The translations under genes and the position numbers were made by a program. The notes under the pieces were generated by a model. The model searched no databases and was not told where the DNA came from. It saw nothing but the letters and a program-made list of their open reading frames with translations. From Myxococcales bacterium (lineage in GTDB: Bacteria; Myxococcota_A; UBA796; GCA-2862545), in assembly GCA_019634415.1 (NCBI GenBank), contig JAHQVJ010000050.1, positions 1-60,537 of the forward strand: a stretch of DNA of 60,537 nucleotides, given 5' to 3'. Position 1 is the first letter of the stretch, and each line of letters begins with the position of its first letter. Below, one piece after another: positions 42,482 through 50,201 of the stretch.

Positions 42482-44779
42482 TCACCTCACGACGGTCACC
42501 TGCACCTCGCCCGCGCGACCCGCTGGCCCCTGTCGCCCATTGGGCCCTCGTGCCCCCTGACCGCCGGTGCTCCCGCGATGTCCATCGAAGGTGCGACGCG
42601 TGCGAACACGTCCGTCGTCGTCGCGCTCTTCGCACTGAGCGCCCTGACCACCGAGGCCGGCCTTGCCCCCCGCGCCACCCGAGCCCCCCGGACCGCCGTA
42701 GCCCCCCGCGCCACCCACGCTGCGGAAGCGAGCGAGCACCCAGGCCTCCAAGGCATCACATCTCTCGTCGCAGTGCAGCGCCACCGTGATCCGACCTCCG
42801 TCTCCGCCCATGCCGCCGTCACCGCCTGGACCTCCGTCCGATCCATCGGCGCCATCGCCGCCCTTCCCCCCGTTTCGGTCGCAGCTGCCCGGCGCTCCAG
42901 GAATGCCATCCGCGCCGTCCTGGCCCGCCACGCCCGGTGTGCCCCTGGACCCAGCTCCACCCACCGACATCACCGAGAACGCGGGATCGGACTGCTCCAC
43001 CACGGCCGCCCAGCCGTGCTGCTCGGAGCCCGGCCGACGCAAGCCGATCAGCAGGCGATCGTGGCTGATGGCGTAGACGTCGAGCGCCAGCTCGGGCCCG
43101 GCAGCCCCCGTGGACCCCACATGGACCAGCGATCGCACGGGCGCGAACACCACCGGCAGCTCGATGGGCAGCGCCGTGCCGCGCACCTCGAGATCCACGG
43201 CCAGCGCGTCGCCGCTCCGTCCCAGCGCCACCACCTCGTCCAGGGTGAGGCGCTGCCGCACCCGGAGCGCACCATCCGTCAGGGTCACCCACGGGTGGTC
43301 CACGGCCAGCTGCTCCTGCGGCACACAGGGCGTCGGCTCGAGGGGCGGGACGTGCACACACAACGGTACGCCCTGCTCGTAGCCCACGAAGTCCAGCGCC
43401 AGCGCGGCCAGCGACACCACGGGCTCCCGCGTCGCCTCCCCCTCGTCGTTCACCACCAGCAGCGTCGCCGACGACGCACGCGGGCTGGCCACCACCTGCA
43501 CGCTCCGAATCCCCGGATGCTCCGACGCGAGTCCACCACCCGTGAGCCGCGCGCCCTCCGACACGGCAACCCGTCCGTCGTCCAGCACCTGCCGGAGCAC
43601 ACCCTCCGGATCGTCGCGCACCGCCGCGAAGGGAGACCGCGCGATGCGAGCGCGCACCAGCGCCACCGTGGCCTCGTGGCGCAGCTCCGCGTCGGGCAGG
43701 CGCAGCCGCAGCATCACCAACGCAGACTCGTCGAGCGCCGCCAGGCGCTGCGGGGTCACCTGCTCCCCACGCCAGCGCCCCTCGTCGGCCGCCAGGCTGT
43801 CCGCCAGCAATGCGCTGCTCTGCGACGCCTCCGCCTTCCGCAGCGCCTTGCGGGCCTTCGCCACTCGCTTCTTCTCGAGCGAGATCGACACCGGTCGCTG
43901 GGCGACGGCCTCGATCACGGGCACGGAAGACCCCTTGCCGAGCAGTCGCGTGGCCACCTTCAGCACCTGCGAGAAGCGCTGCGTGCGCACCTCGGCCGTG
44001 GCGTCGGCGTCGAAGCGCGCGAGGCACGCCAGGTAGGTCTGCACCGACAGCTCCCCGCGCTGCAGGGCGCGCAGCAGCACGCGAGGCACGGCTCCGTCCC
44101 CCGCCGCCACGCGCTCCCCGTCGGCGCGGTCCGGATCGCAGGCCGCGAGCTGCGGCTCGTCCGTGCCCAGGAAGTCCAGCAGCGCCGCCGCTCGCAGCCG
44201 CTGCGTGCCCTCCGCCTCGTCGGCCCTCGCCTCTCCGCCGCCGTAGATCTGCAGCGCCTCGAGCTCGCGCCCCCGGACCGTGCGGATCAGGTGACGCTCC
44301 TGCGGCGAGACCTCGAGCCGCAGGCCGTCGATGAGCAGCTCCGCCACGGCGTCGAGCATGTCGAAGAACACGTCGGGGGACTCGGCGATGTTGCCCATCA
44401 CCTCGTCCGAGAGCACCACCTCGGCGCTCTGCGTGCTCACCACGCGCACGTTCAGCGCCATCAGCGAGCCCTGTAGCCCCACGATGCTGCCGAAGAGCAG
44501 GTAGTCGGCCCCCACCAGCTTGCCCGCCTCCACCGCCGTCGCCCGATCCACCAGGCCGGTCTGGCTCAGCTCGAGCTCCGCGAGGATCGCCTGGAGCCGA
44601 CTGCGCTCCACCAAGGTGAGCGACGAGGCCCCCGCCAGCTTGGCCACGAGCACGTTCGCGGCCCCCGGGCCCGCACCGTCGAAGCGCGTCTCCCCAGTGT
44701 GGTTCTGCAGATCGGCGATCGCCAGTGTGGGCGACGCGATCACGAGATTGCACCAAAACAACGAAAGAACAAGGAGCAC
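42482..44779 (-). CDS. CsgG/curli-assembly-like exported protein with collagen-like C-terminus
   Basis: A 765-residue exported protein. The GTG at 44779 has GGGGGA three bases before it and starts right at the hydrophobic leader; a GTG at 44809 lacks a ribosome site. Residues about 15-130 follow the CsgG/FlgO pattern: LAIADLQNHTG, LTLVERSRLQAILAELELSQ and KLVGADYLLFGSIVGLQGSL. A mostly helical middle (about 180-340) and a beta-rich part follow. The last 130 residues are Gly-rich with collagen-like G-x-y triplets (GSRGTPGVAGQDGADGIPGA) broken by a Cys-containing segment. Such tails may trimerise or form fibres. The gene is divergent from a small membrane protein and TetR gene, with a palindrome between. 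Confidence 0.82.
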   Translation of the reverse strand: MLLVLSLFWCNLVIASPTLAIADLQNHTGETRFDGAGPGAANVLVAKLAGASSLTLVERSRLQAILAELELSQTGLVDRATAVEAGKLVGADYLLFGSIVGLQGSLMALNVRVVSTQSAEVVLSDEVMGNIAESPDVFFDMLDAVAELLIDGLRLEVSPQERHLIRTVRGRELEALQIYGGGEARADEAEGTQRLRAAALLDFLGTDEPQLAACDPDRADGERVAAGDGAVPRVLLRALQRGELSVQTYLACLARFDADATAEVRTQRFSQVLKVATRLLGKGSSVPVIEAVAQRPVSISLEKKRVAKARKALRKAEASQSSALLADSLAADEGRWRGEQVTPQRLAALDESALVMLRLRLPDAELRHEATVALVRARIARSPFAAVRDDPEGVLRQVLDDGRVAVSEGARLTGGGLASEHPGIRSVQVVASPRASSATLLVVNDEGEATREPVVSLAALALDFVGYEQGVPLCVHVPPLEPTPCVPQEQLAVDHPWVTLTDGALRVRQRLTLDEVVALGRSGDALAVDLEVRGTALPIELPVVFAPVRSLVHVGSTGAAGPELALDVYAISHDRLLIGLRRPGSEQHGWAAVVEQSDPAFSVMSVGGAGSRGTPGVAGQDGADGIPGAPGSCDRNGGKGGDGADGSDGGPGGDGGMGGDGGRITVALHCDERCDALEAWVLARFRSVGGAGGYGGPGGSGGAGGKAGLGGQGAQCEERDDDGRVRTRRTFDGHRGSTGGQGARGPNGRQGPAGRAGEVQVTVVR

Positions 44780-44819
44780 GGTTCCCCCGAGATCGTCGGG
44801 TTCTACCACGCCGCGACAG

Positions 44820-44837
44820 TTACGTTACGGAACGTAA
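44820..44837. promoter_or_regulatory. Palindromic TetR-type operator in divergent promoter
   Basis: TTACGTT-ACGG-AACGTAA, a perfect 7-base-arm dyad, lies between the CsgG-like gene and the small membrane protein/TetR genes. Its last base is four bases before the ATG at 44842. Its form and position are typical for an autoregulating TetR protein, here the one at 45017-45643, which could repress both directions. Confidence 0.7.
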
Positions 44838-44841
44838 AGCA

Positions 44842-45060
44842 ATGGAGAGGGACGTGGAGCTTCTCATCGATGCGGTGGCGATTCTGAGCCTGACGGGCGT
44901 GGCGGGCGTCGCGATCGGCAGCACGCTGATCGGCGCAGGCCTGCCTGTGGTCCTCGTCGTGGGGTCGTGGGCGAAGATGCACGAGCCAGCCGTGCAGCAG
45001 CCCGAGGTGCGGGGAGATGCTACGAGCGGCCATGCCGTCCGAGAGCGGAAGACCGCGTGA
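44842..45060 (+). CDS. Small membrane protein
   Basis: A 72-residue protein, MERDVELLIDAVAILSL then a Gly/Ala/Val/Leu-rich hydrophobic region (about residues 11-42) that could form one or two membrane helices, and a polar tail ending RERKTA. The ATG lies just downstream of the palindromic operator. The 3' end overlaps the TetR gene by 44 bases in another frame, which suggests cotranscription but also leaves some doubt whether it is translated. Family not recognised. Confidence 0.5.
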   Translation: MERDVELLIDAVAILSLTGVAGVAIGSTLIGAGLPVVLVVGSWAKMHEPAVQQPEVRGDATSGHAVRERKTA

Positions 45061-45643
45061 TCCCGAGGTGGACGAGCGCATTCTCGAAGCCGCGAGGGAG
45101 CTGCTTCGGGAAGGGGGCGTGGACCAGCTGACCATCACGGCCGTGGCGTCGCGGGCAGGGGTGGGGCGTCCCACGATCTACCGGCGCTACGACCGGCCAC
45201 AGCAGATCGCGATGCACGTGCTCTACGACGATCTGGACCAGCTCGTGGGCACGCTGGCGGAGGCCCAGGACCACGACGCCCCGGTGCTCGAGCAGCTGAT
45301 GGCGCTGGCGACGCCGATCTTGGGCTACTACGCTTCGAACCCATCGCTGTCGAAGGCCCTGCTGCAGCTGGGGCTGTTCGCCCCCGAGGCTTGGCGGAAG
45401 CGATTCGGTACCCAGGCCACCGAGTGGCTGGGGGGGCTGGCGCGGGGGCTGGAAGCCGCGAAGGGCGACGGGCGCCTGCACGCCGACGTGAACACTCTGC
45501 TGCTGATGCAGACGTTCTTCAGCCTGTACCTGACGATGGCCATCGGTGGCACACAGGGGGCGCTCGGGGGCCTCGACGCGCAGCTGTCGCTGCTCCGCGC
45601 AGCGCTCACACAGCACCTGCGAGGGCTCGTTCCCGGCACCTGA
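45017..45643 (+). CDS. TetR-family transcriptional regulator
   Basis: A 208-residue repressor (204 from a second ATG at 45032). The N-terminal helix-turn-helix is LTITAVASRAGVGRPTIYRR, preceded by DPEVDERILEAARELLREGG; the C-terminal ligand domain includes LEQLMALATPILGYYASNPS and ends LRGLVPGT. Family members usually bind a palindrome near their own promoter, which fits the dyad at 44820-44837. Likely targets are the small membrane protein and the divergent CsgG-like gene. Ligand unknown. Confidence 0.93.
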   Translation: MLRAAMPSESGRPRDPEVDERILEAARELLREGGVDQLTITAVASRAGVGRPTIYRRYDRPQQIAMHVLYDDLDQLVGTLAEAQDHDAPVLEQLMALATPILGYYASNPSLSKALLQLGLFAPEAWRKRFGTQATEWLGGLARGLEAAKGDGRLHADVNTLLLMQTFFSLYLTMAIGGTQGALGGLDAQLSLLRAALTQHLRGLVPGT

Positions 45644-45680
45644 GACTGCGCCGCCACAGGTGCGGTAAGGTCCCAGTCTC
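45642..45680 (+). terminator. Possible hairpin between TetR and OmpA genes
   Basis: GAGACTG (45642-45648) pairs with CAGTCTC (45674-45680), with a smaller CCGC/GCGG pairing inside the 25-base loop. It begins at the TetR stop codon. No T-run follows, so termination is only possible; it might instead be part of the leader of the OmpA-family gene. Confidence 0.35.
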
Positions 45681-45696
45681 GCAGAGGCCCCCTTTG

Positions 45697-47151
45697 ATGA
45701 CGTTGCCCCTCTCCTGGTTCGCCTTGTGCTCCAGCGTGGCCGTGGCCCAAGGCTTCGACGCGCAGCGCTACACGCCCCCCGCAGGTGCCGCCGGTGGACT
45801 CGTGGTGGAGCGCCCCTACGTGCCCTCCAACGTGAGCGTGGGACTGTACGCCGACGCCGCCGTGAACCCCGTGGTGTTCCGCGACAACGGCGAGATCGTG
45901 TCGCGGCCTCTGCAGTCGCTGGTGGTGCTCGACGTGCTGGCGTCGGTGGCCGTGGCGGAGCGCCTGGAGCTCGCCGTGGGCCTTCCCGTAGCCCCGCTGT
46001 ACTCGGGCGATCGCTTCGAGCAGCCCCAGTTCGCCTACCAGGCCGTGGCCGGCGTGGGCGACGTGCGGATCACCCCCAAGCTCGCCCTGGTGGGCAAGGC
46101 GCGCGACAACGGCGGACGGGTCGGCCTGGTGGTGCCCGTGACCCTGCCCTCGGGCAACCCGCTGGCCCTGCGCGGATCCGGAGGGCTCTCCGTCACCCCC
46201 ACCCTCCTGGTGGGCGGCCGCTCCGACGCGCTGTCGATCCACGGCAGCGCCGGCTTCCGCGTGCGGCCCGATCTCGATCCCCTCGCCCCCGTGGGCAACG
46301 AGGTCACCTACGGCCTGGGGCTGGCCTACGAGATCGCCTCGGGCCCGGACACCGGCACGGATCTGCTGCTGGAGGCCTCGGGTGCCTCGGACGTCAGCCG
46401 CACCGGTGCCCGCCTCACGGACCACCCCCTCGAGCTGCTGGGTGGCGTGCAGTGGCGACCGCATCGCAGCTGGAACGTGACCGTGGGCTTCGGCCCGGGC
46501 CTCACATCTGGTTTGGGAACCCCCGATGCGCGCTGGGTGCTCGGCCTGCGCTACGCGCCACAGGCCGCCGTCTCCTCCAAGCCCACGGAGAACGACCGCG
46601 ACGGCGACCGGATCCGCAACGACAACGACGACTGCCCCGACAAGCCAGAAGATCGCGACGGCTTCGAGGATCGCGACGGCTGCCCCGATCCCGACAACGA
46701 CGGCGATCGCATCGCCGACGACGACGACGAGTGCCCCAACGAGGCCGAGGCCCGCGGCGGCGACGGCGACGGCTGCCCCGACGACGGCGACGTGCGCCGA
46801 AAGGCCAACCGCATCGTGTTCGACGGCAAGATCCGCTTCGCCTTCGACCGCGCCGACATCTCGCCTCGCTCCAAGCGCCTGCTCGACCGGATCGCCCGCG
46901 TCATCAAGCAGCTCGAGGACGTGCGGCGCGTGGTGATCCAGGGCCACACCGACGCCGTCGGCTCCACCACCTACAACGACGACCTGTCGCAGCGCCGCGC
47001 CGACAGCGTGCGCAAGGCGCTGATCGCCCGTGGCATCGACGCGGAGCTGCTGCGCACGCGCGGCTTCGGCGAGCGCAGGCCCATCGCCCCCAACGACACC
47101 CCCGCTGGACGCGCCCGGAATCGACGGGTCGAGTTCGTGCTCAAGGAGTAG
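45697..47151 (+). CDS. OmpA-family outer-membrane protein with thrombospondin type-3 repeats
   Basis: A 484-residue outer-membrane protein. A signal peptide ends near SSVAVAQG. Residues about 45-290 have alternating strands typical of a beta-barrel (VSVGLYADAAVNPVV, VGGVQ-like strands, WVLGLRYAP at the end). Calcium-binding TSP3-like repeats follow (DRDGDRIRNDNDDCPDKPED, DNDGDRIADDDDECPNEAE). The C-terminal OmpA/MotB-like domain (about 370-484) includes KIRFAFDRADISPRSKRLLD, VVIQGHTDAVGSTTYNDDLS and NRRVEFVL and would bind peptidoglycan. This architecture is common in Myxococcota. The downstream MYXO-CTERM gene starts two bases after its stop, so they are probably one operon. Confidence 0.95.
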   Translation: MTLPLSWFALCSSVAVAQGFDAQRYTPPAGAAGGLVVERPYVPSNVSVGLYADAAVNPVVFRDNGEIVSRPLQSLVVLDVLASVAVAERLELAVGLPVAPLYSGDRFEQPQFAYQAVAGVGDVRITPKLALVGKARDNGGRVGLVVPVTLPSGNPLALRGSGGLSVTPTLLVGGRSDALSIHGSAGFRVRPDLDPLAPVGNEVTYGLGLAYEIASGPDTGTDLLLEASGASDVSRTGARLTDHPLELLGGVQWRPHRSWNVTVGFGPGLTSGLGTPDARWVLGLRYAPQAAVSSKPTENDRDGDRIRNDNDDCPDKPEDRDGFEDRDGCPDPDNDGDRIADDDDECPNEAEARGGDGDGCPDDGDVRRKANRIVFDGKIRFAFDRADISPRSKRLLDRIARVIKQLEDVRRVVIQGHTDAVGSTTYNDDLSQRRADSVRKALIARGIDAELLRTRGFGERRPIAPNDTPAGRARNRRVEFVLKE

Positions 47152-47153
47152 GC

Positions 47154-47909
47154 ATGCTCGCGCTCATCGCTCCCTGGATCGTCGGCAACGCCGCAGCCAC
47201 CCCCTTTCCCGATCAGGGCTGGGTGGCCAGCAGCTGTGGCGACGAGCCCATGCTCGACGCCTTCGACGACGAGGCGGATGCCGCCGATGCGCGCGACCTG
47301 GTGGGCGTCGCCGGGTTCGAGCTTCGCGCCGACGAGGGCCTGTACGTGCGGATGCGCCTCGACGACGATCCGAACCCGGGTGCGCTGCTGCCCCACACCT
47401 GGGCGATCCTGTTCGACACGGACGACGACGACGCCACCTACGAGGCCCAGGTCCGCCTCGACGGCGACGCCGCCCAGGGGGCGCTGCACGCCAACACCGA
47501 GATGACGCCGGCAGACGATCCGCGCGAGCCGCCCGACACACCGCCGCTGACCACCTGGCCCCTCGACGGCACCTTCCGCACCCTGGTGGCACCCGACTCG
47601 AGCAACGGCGACGACGACGACTTCTTCCTGGACGTGCTCCTGGACTGGGGCGATCTGCAGCAGGTCGGGGTCGACTTCAAGGCGGGCGAGGTGCGCTGGC
47701 TCGCGACCTCGAGCGGACCCGACGGGCGGCTGGATGGCGATCTGGTGTGCGACGACGGCACAGCGCCGGTCGGCCCGGGCGACACGGGCATGGCCCTGCT
47801 GGAAGGCGGCGGCGGGTGCGCCGAGGGCTGCCACACGAGCACGACCCACCCCCAGCTCGCATGGCTGGGAGTGGGCTTGCTGCTGCTGGCCCGCCGACGA
47901 AGGTCGTAG
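47154..47909 (+). CDS. Secreted protein with MYXO-CTERM-like tail
   Basis: A 251-residue exported protein; AAGGAG precedes the ATG. A hydrophobic leader (MLALIAPWIVGNAAA) is followed by an acidic beta-rich domain with Asp runs (FDTDDDDATYEAQ, SSNGDDDDFFLDVLLDWG) that may bind calcium. The C-terminus has GGGGCAEGCH, a hydrophobic helix (LAWLGVGLLLLA) and RRRRS, the three-part MYXO-CTERM pattern for surface sorting. The central domain is not recognised. It is cotranscribed with the OmpA-family gene. Confidence 0.82.
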   Translation: MLALIAPWIVGNAAATPFPDQGWVASSCGDEPMLDAFDDEADAADARDLVGVAGFELRADEGLYVRMRLDDDPNPGALLPHTWAILFDTDDDDATYEAQVRLDGDAAQGALHANTEMTPADDPREPPDTPPLTTWPLDGTFRTLVAPDSSNGDDDDFFLDVLLDWGDLQQVGVDFKAGEVRWLATSSGPDGRLDGDLVCDDGTAPVGPGDTGMALLEGGGGCAEGCHTSTTHPQLAWLGVGLLLLARRRRS

Positions 47910-47912
47910 GCG

Positions 47913-50105
47913 CTACCAGCCATCTCCGCCGGCACCACCGTAGGCACCCACGTCGGCTGCGGTCTTGTCGGCGTCGAGCTGCGCAGGATCCCCTGCGTCC
48001 ACCAGGTCCGAGTCGGACAGCAGCGTGAGGTCCCACAGCGCAGCATCGGCGCTGCTGATGTCGGTGTGGCCCGGGTCCACCACCAGGTTTCCGTCCACGC
48101 CCGCCGGCTCGTAGGACAGGCCAGAGATGGGGGCCGCACCTGCGTTGGCGAACAGGTTGTTGTAGCTCCAGGACAGGGCCGTCGCGTCGTCGACGAACAC
48201 GCCCGCACCAGACAGCTCGCCCGACCCGATCAGCTCGTTGTGGCTCACGTTGGTGTGCTGCACGTCCAGCGCTCCGCTGTCTGCTTGCAGCGTCATGCCC
48301 CCCCCGCTCGCCTCGGTGGCCGTGGTCACGTTGCCCACCACGTCCAGATGGGCCAGGGTCAGGGTCCCGCCCCAGCTGGCCACGAACAGGCCCCCGCCAC
48401 TCACGCGGCTGGTGTCGGCGTCCCCCACCAGGTTGCCCGCGACGATGGCGTTGCGGACCGACAGCTCGCCGTAAGCGAGGAGAAAGACCAACCCACCAGT
48501 GATGTCCTTGCTGACCATCGAGTTTCCGCGGATGTCGAGCCACTGCATGGAGAGGTCTCCGTAAGCGTAGAGCACACCCGCCAGCAGGCTACTGGAACCC
48601 GTGGCGTGCACCTCGTTGTCGACAAGTGCCACGTGACTTGCGTCGAGGCCCTGGGCAGCGGTCAACATGAGCACGCCGCCGGTCACGCTGGCGTAGCTCT
48701 CGGAGTCGAGGGACGCCCGGGTGCCTTCGATGCTCAGGTCCTCGAGGGTCCCTCCCACGTTGTAGAGGTGAACCAGTCCCTCGAGGTAGGCGTACCCGGA
48801 GCCCGACAGATCCATCGTGGTCCCCAAGACCGAGACGCTCCGGATGTCGCTCGTGGCGGAGCCAGAGAGGTCCACCAGCGCTGCCGACATGAAGGCGACC
48901 TCCCCCTGCAGATCGACGACGCTGTCCTCGATGACCCAGTCGGCGAGCTGTAGCTCGTCTGTGTACAGCGCCGCCACGCTGGCGGACCCGATGGCGTGGG
49001 AACAGGACAGCTCCACCGAGCGTCCCTGGCTGTGCAGCTGCGTGATGGTGGCCTCGCCTCCCTGCGCGAACAGGGCCCCGTAGTGGTAGCAGGAGCCGTC
49101 CAGCTCCGAGTCCGACGTGTTGGCCACATCGACGAAGGACAGCCCGTCGACGTCGAGCACCACATCCTCGGCGTAGAGGAACATTCCCATGGCGACGCCA
49201 CTGCTGTTCCCCTTGTCGTGGGCGGCCTGGTGCACGGTCAGCTCGTGCACCGCCACGTCCAGCAGCGTGAGGTTCCCTCCCTGCGCGTGCAGCAAGCCCC
49301 CCTCCACGTTGGTGACCTGGCCGAACAGCTCGATGCGGTTGTCGTCGAACACCACGTCGTTCAGCGTGACGTCGCCGTCGATGGCCGACAGGAACGCGCC
49401 CTGTAGCATGTCGGTGGCGACGTTCAGGCCCGAGACCGTGAAGCCCGTCAGCATGGCCTCCCCCGCACCCGCGGTGATCAAGGGAAGCTCCGCCGTGCTC
49501 AAGTCGAAGAAGGTCGCATCCGAGCCGCCCGCACCCGTCAAGGTCAGCTCGCGCTCCCCCAGATCGAAGGGAGCGCTGTAGGTGCCCGCGGACACGCAGA
49601 TCTCGGAGCCGTCGGGCAGCGCCTCGATGGCCTCGGCGATGGTGGCGAAGTCGGTGGGCACGAGGTTGTAGTCGACGGTGCCGTCGCAGTCGTTGTCGAT
49701 GCCGTCGCAGATCTCGGCTCCGCCGGGGACGGCAGCGTCGCTGTCGTCGTTGCAGTCGGCGGGGTTGTCGACGTAGCCCTCGGGCTGGCTGCAGGCGCTC
49801 AGCGTGGTGGCGGCGTCGCCGAAGCCGTCGGCGTCAGCGTCGGCGAAGTAGGTGCTCCCGTCGGTGGGGTCGTCGTCGACCACGTCGTTGCAGTCGTTGT
49901 CGATCCCGTCGCAGATCTCGACGTTTCCGGGGAACCGAGTGGCATCGGTGTCGTCACAGTCGGTGTCGGCGGTGACTCCGTCGCCGTCTGCATCCACGGA
50001 CTGGACCGGATCGGTGAGGGGGGCGGGTGAGGTCGTCTCGGAGGGGCTGGTGTCGTCACCCGTACAGGCGACCAGCGCGGCACACAGAAGGAAGAGGCGG
50101 TTCAT
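47913..50105 (-). CDS. MopE-type Cys/Asp-rich and right-handed beta-helix lipoprotein
   Basis: A 730-residue lipoprotein; lipobox LVAC after MNRLFLLCAA. Two copies of the MopE-type motif follow, each with CDD/CND, an IDNDC core and EICDG (for example VEICDGIDNDCNDVV and AEICDGIDNDCDGTV), known from copper-binding MopE and from many myxobacterial surface proteins. The remaining 560 residues are parallel beta-helix repeats built from short strands (LTGFTVSGLNV, VTLNDVVFDDNRIEL, LSVRNAIVAGNLVG) and end in LWDLTLLSDSDLVDAGDPAQ, a common end of beta-helix proteins. An ATG eight codons upstream was rejected because the lipoprotein leader begins at 50105. Surface binding or carbohydrate-related role likely; no catalytic residues seen. 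Confidence 0.9.
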   Translation of the reverse strand: MNRLFLLCAALVACTGDDTSPSETTSPAPLTDPVQSVDADGDGVTADTDCDDTDATRFPGNVEICDGIDNDCNDVVDDDPTDGSTYFADADADGFGDAATTLSACSQPEGYVDNPADCNDDSDAAVPGGAEICDGIDNDCDGTVDYNLVPTDFATIAEAIEALPDGSEICVSAGTYSAPFDLGERELTLTGAGGSDATFFDLSTAELPLITAGAGEAMLTGFTVSGLNVATDMLQGAFLSAIDGDVTLNDVVFDDNRIELFGQVTNVEGGLLHAQGGNLTLLDVAVHELTVHQAAHDKGNSSGVAMGMFLYAEDVVLDVDGLSFVDVANTSDSELDGSCYHYGALFAQGGEATITQLHSQGRSVELSCSHAIGSASVAALYTDELQLADWVIEDSVVDLQGEVAFMSAALVDLSGSATSDIRSVSVLGTTMDLSGSGYAYLEGLVHLYNVGGTLEDLSIEGTRASLDSESYASVTGGVLMLTAAQGLDASHVALVDNEVHATGSSSLLAGVLYAYGDLSMQWLDIRGNSMVSKDITGGLVFLLAYGELSVRNAIVAGNLVGDADTSRVSGGGLFVASWGGTLTLAHLDVVGNVTTATEASGGGMTLQADSGALDVQHTNVSHNELIGSGELSGAGVFVDDATALSWSYNNLFANAGAAPISGLSYEPAGVDGNLVVDPGHTDISSADAALWDLTLLSDSDLVDAGDPAQLDADKTAADVGAYGGAGGDGW

Positions 50106-50201
50106 CTCGAAGGCTCCAGCAGGTGTCACCTCGCCCTACGAGCTCTGGCTCCGAGCTCCGCCAACAAACCCGGGAGGTATGCTGCCAGCAGGGATGGGCA
50201 C

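Noticed and set aside
42680..42960. Tandem DNA repeat or CRISPR-like array
   Set aside because: The periodicity comes from Gly-rich collagen-like codons of the CsgG-like gene; there are no constant repeats with unique spacers.
42578..44476. Plus-strand open frame opposite the CsgG-like gene
   Set aside because: His/Arg/Gln-rich shadow sequence without ribosome site; the minus strand has the leader and CsgG motifs.
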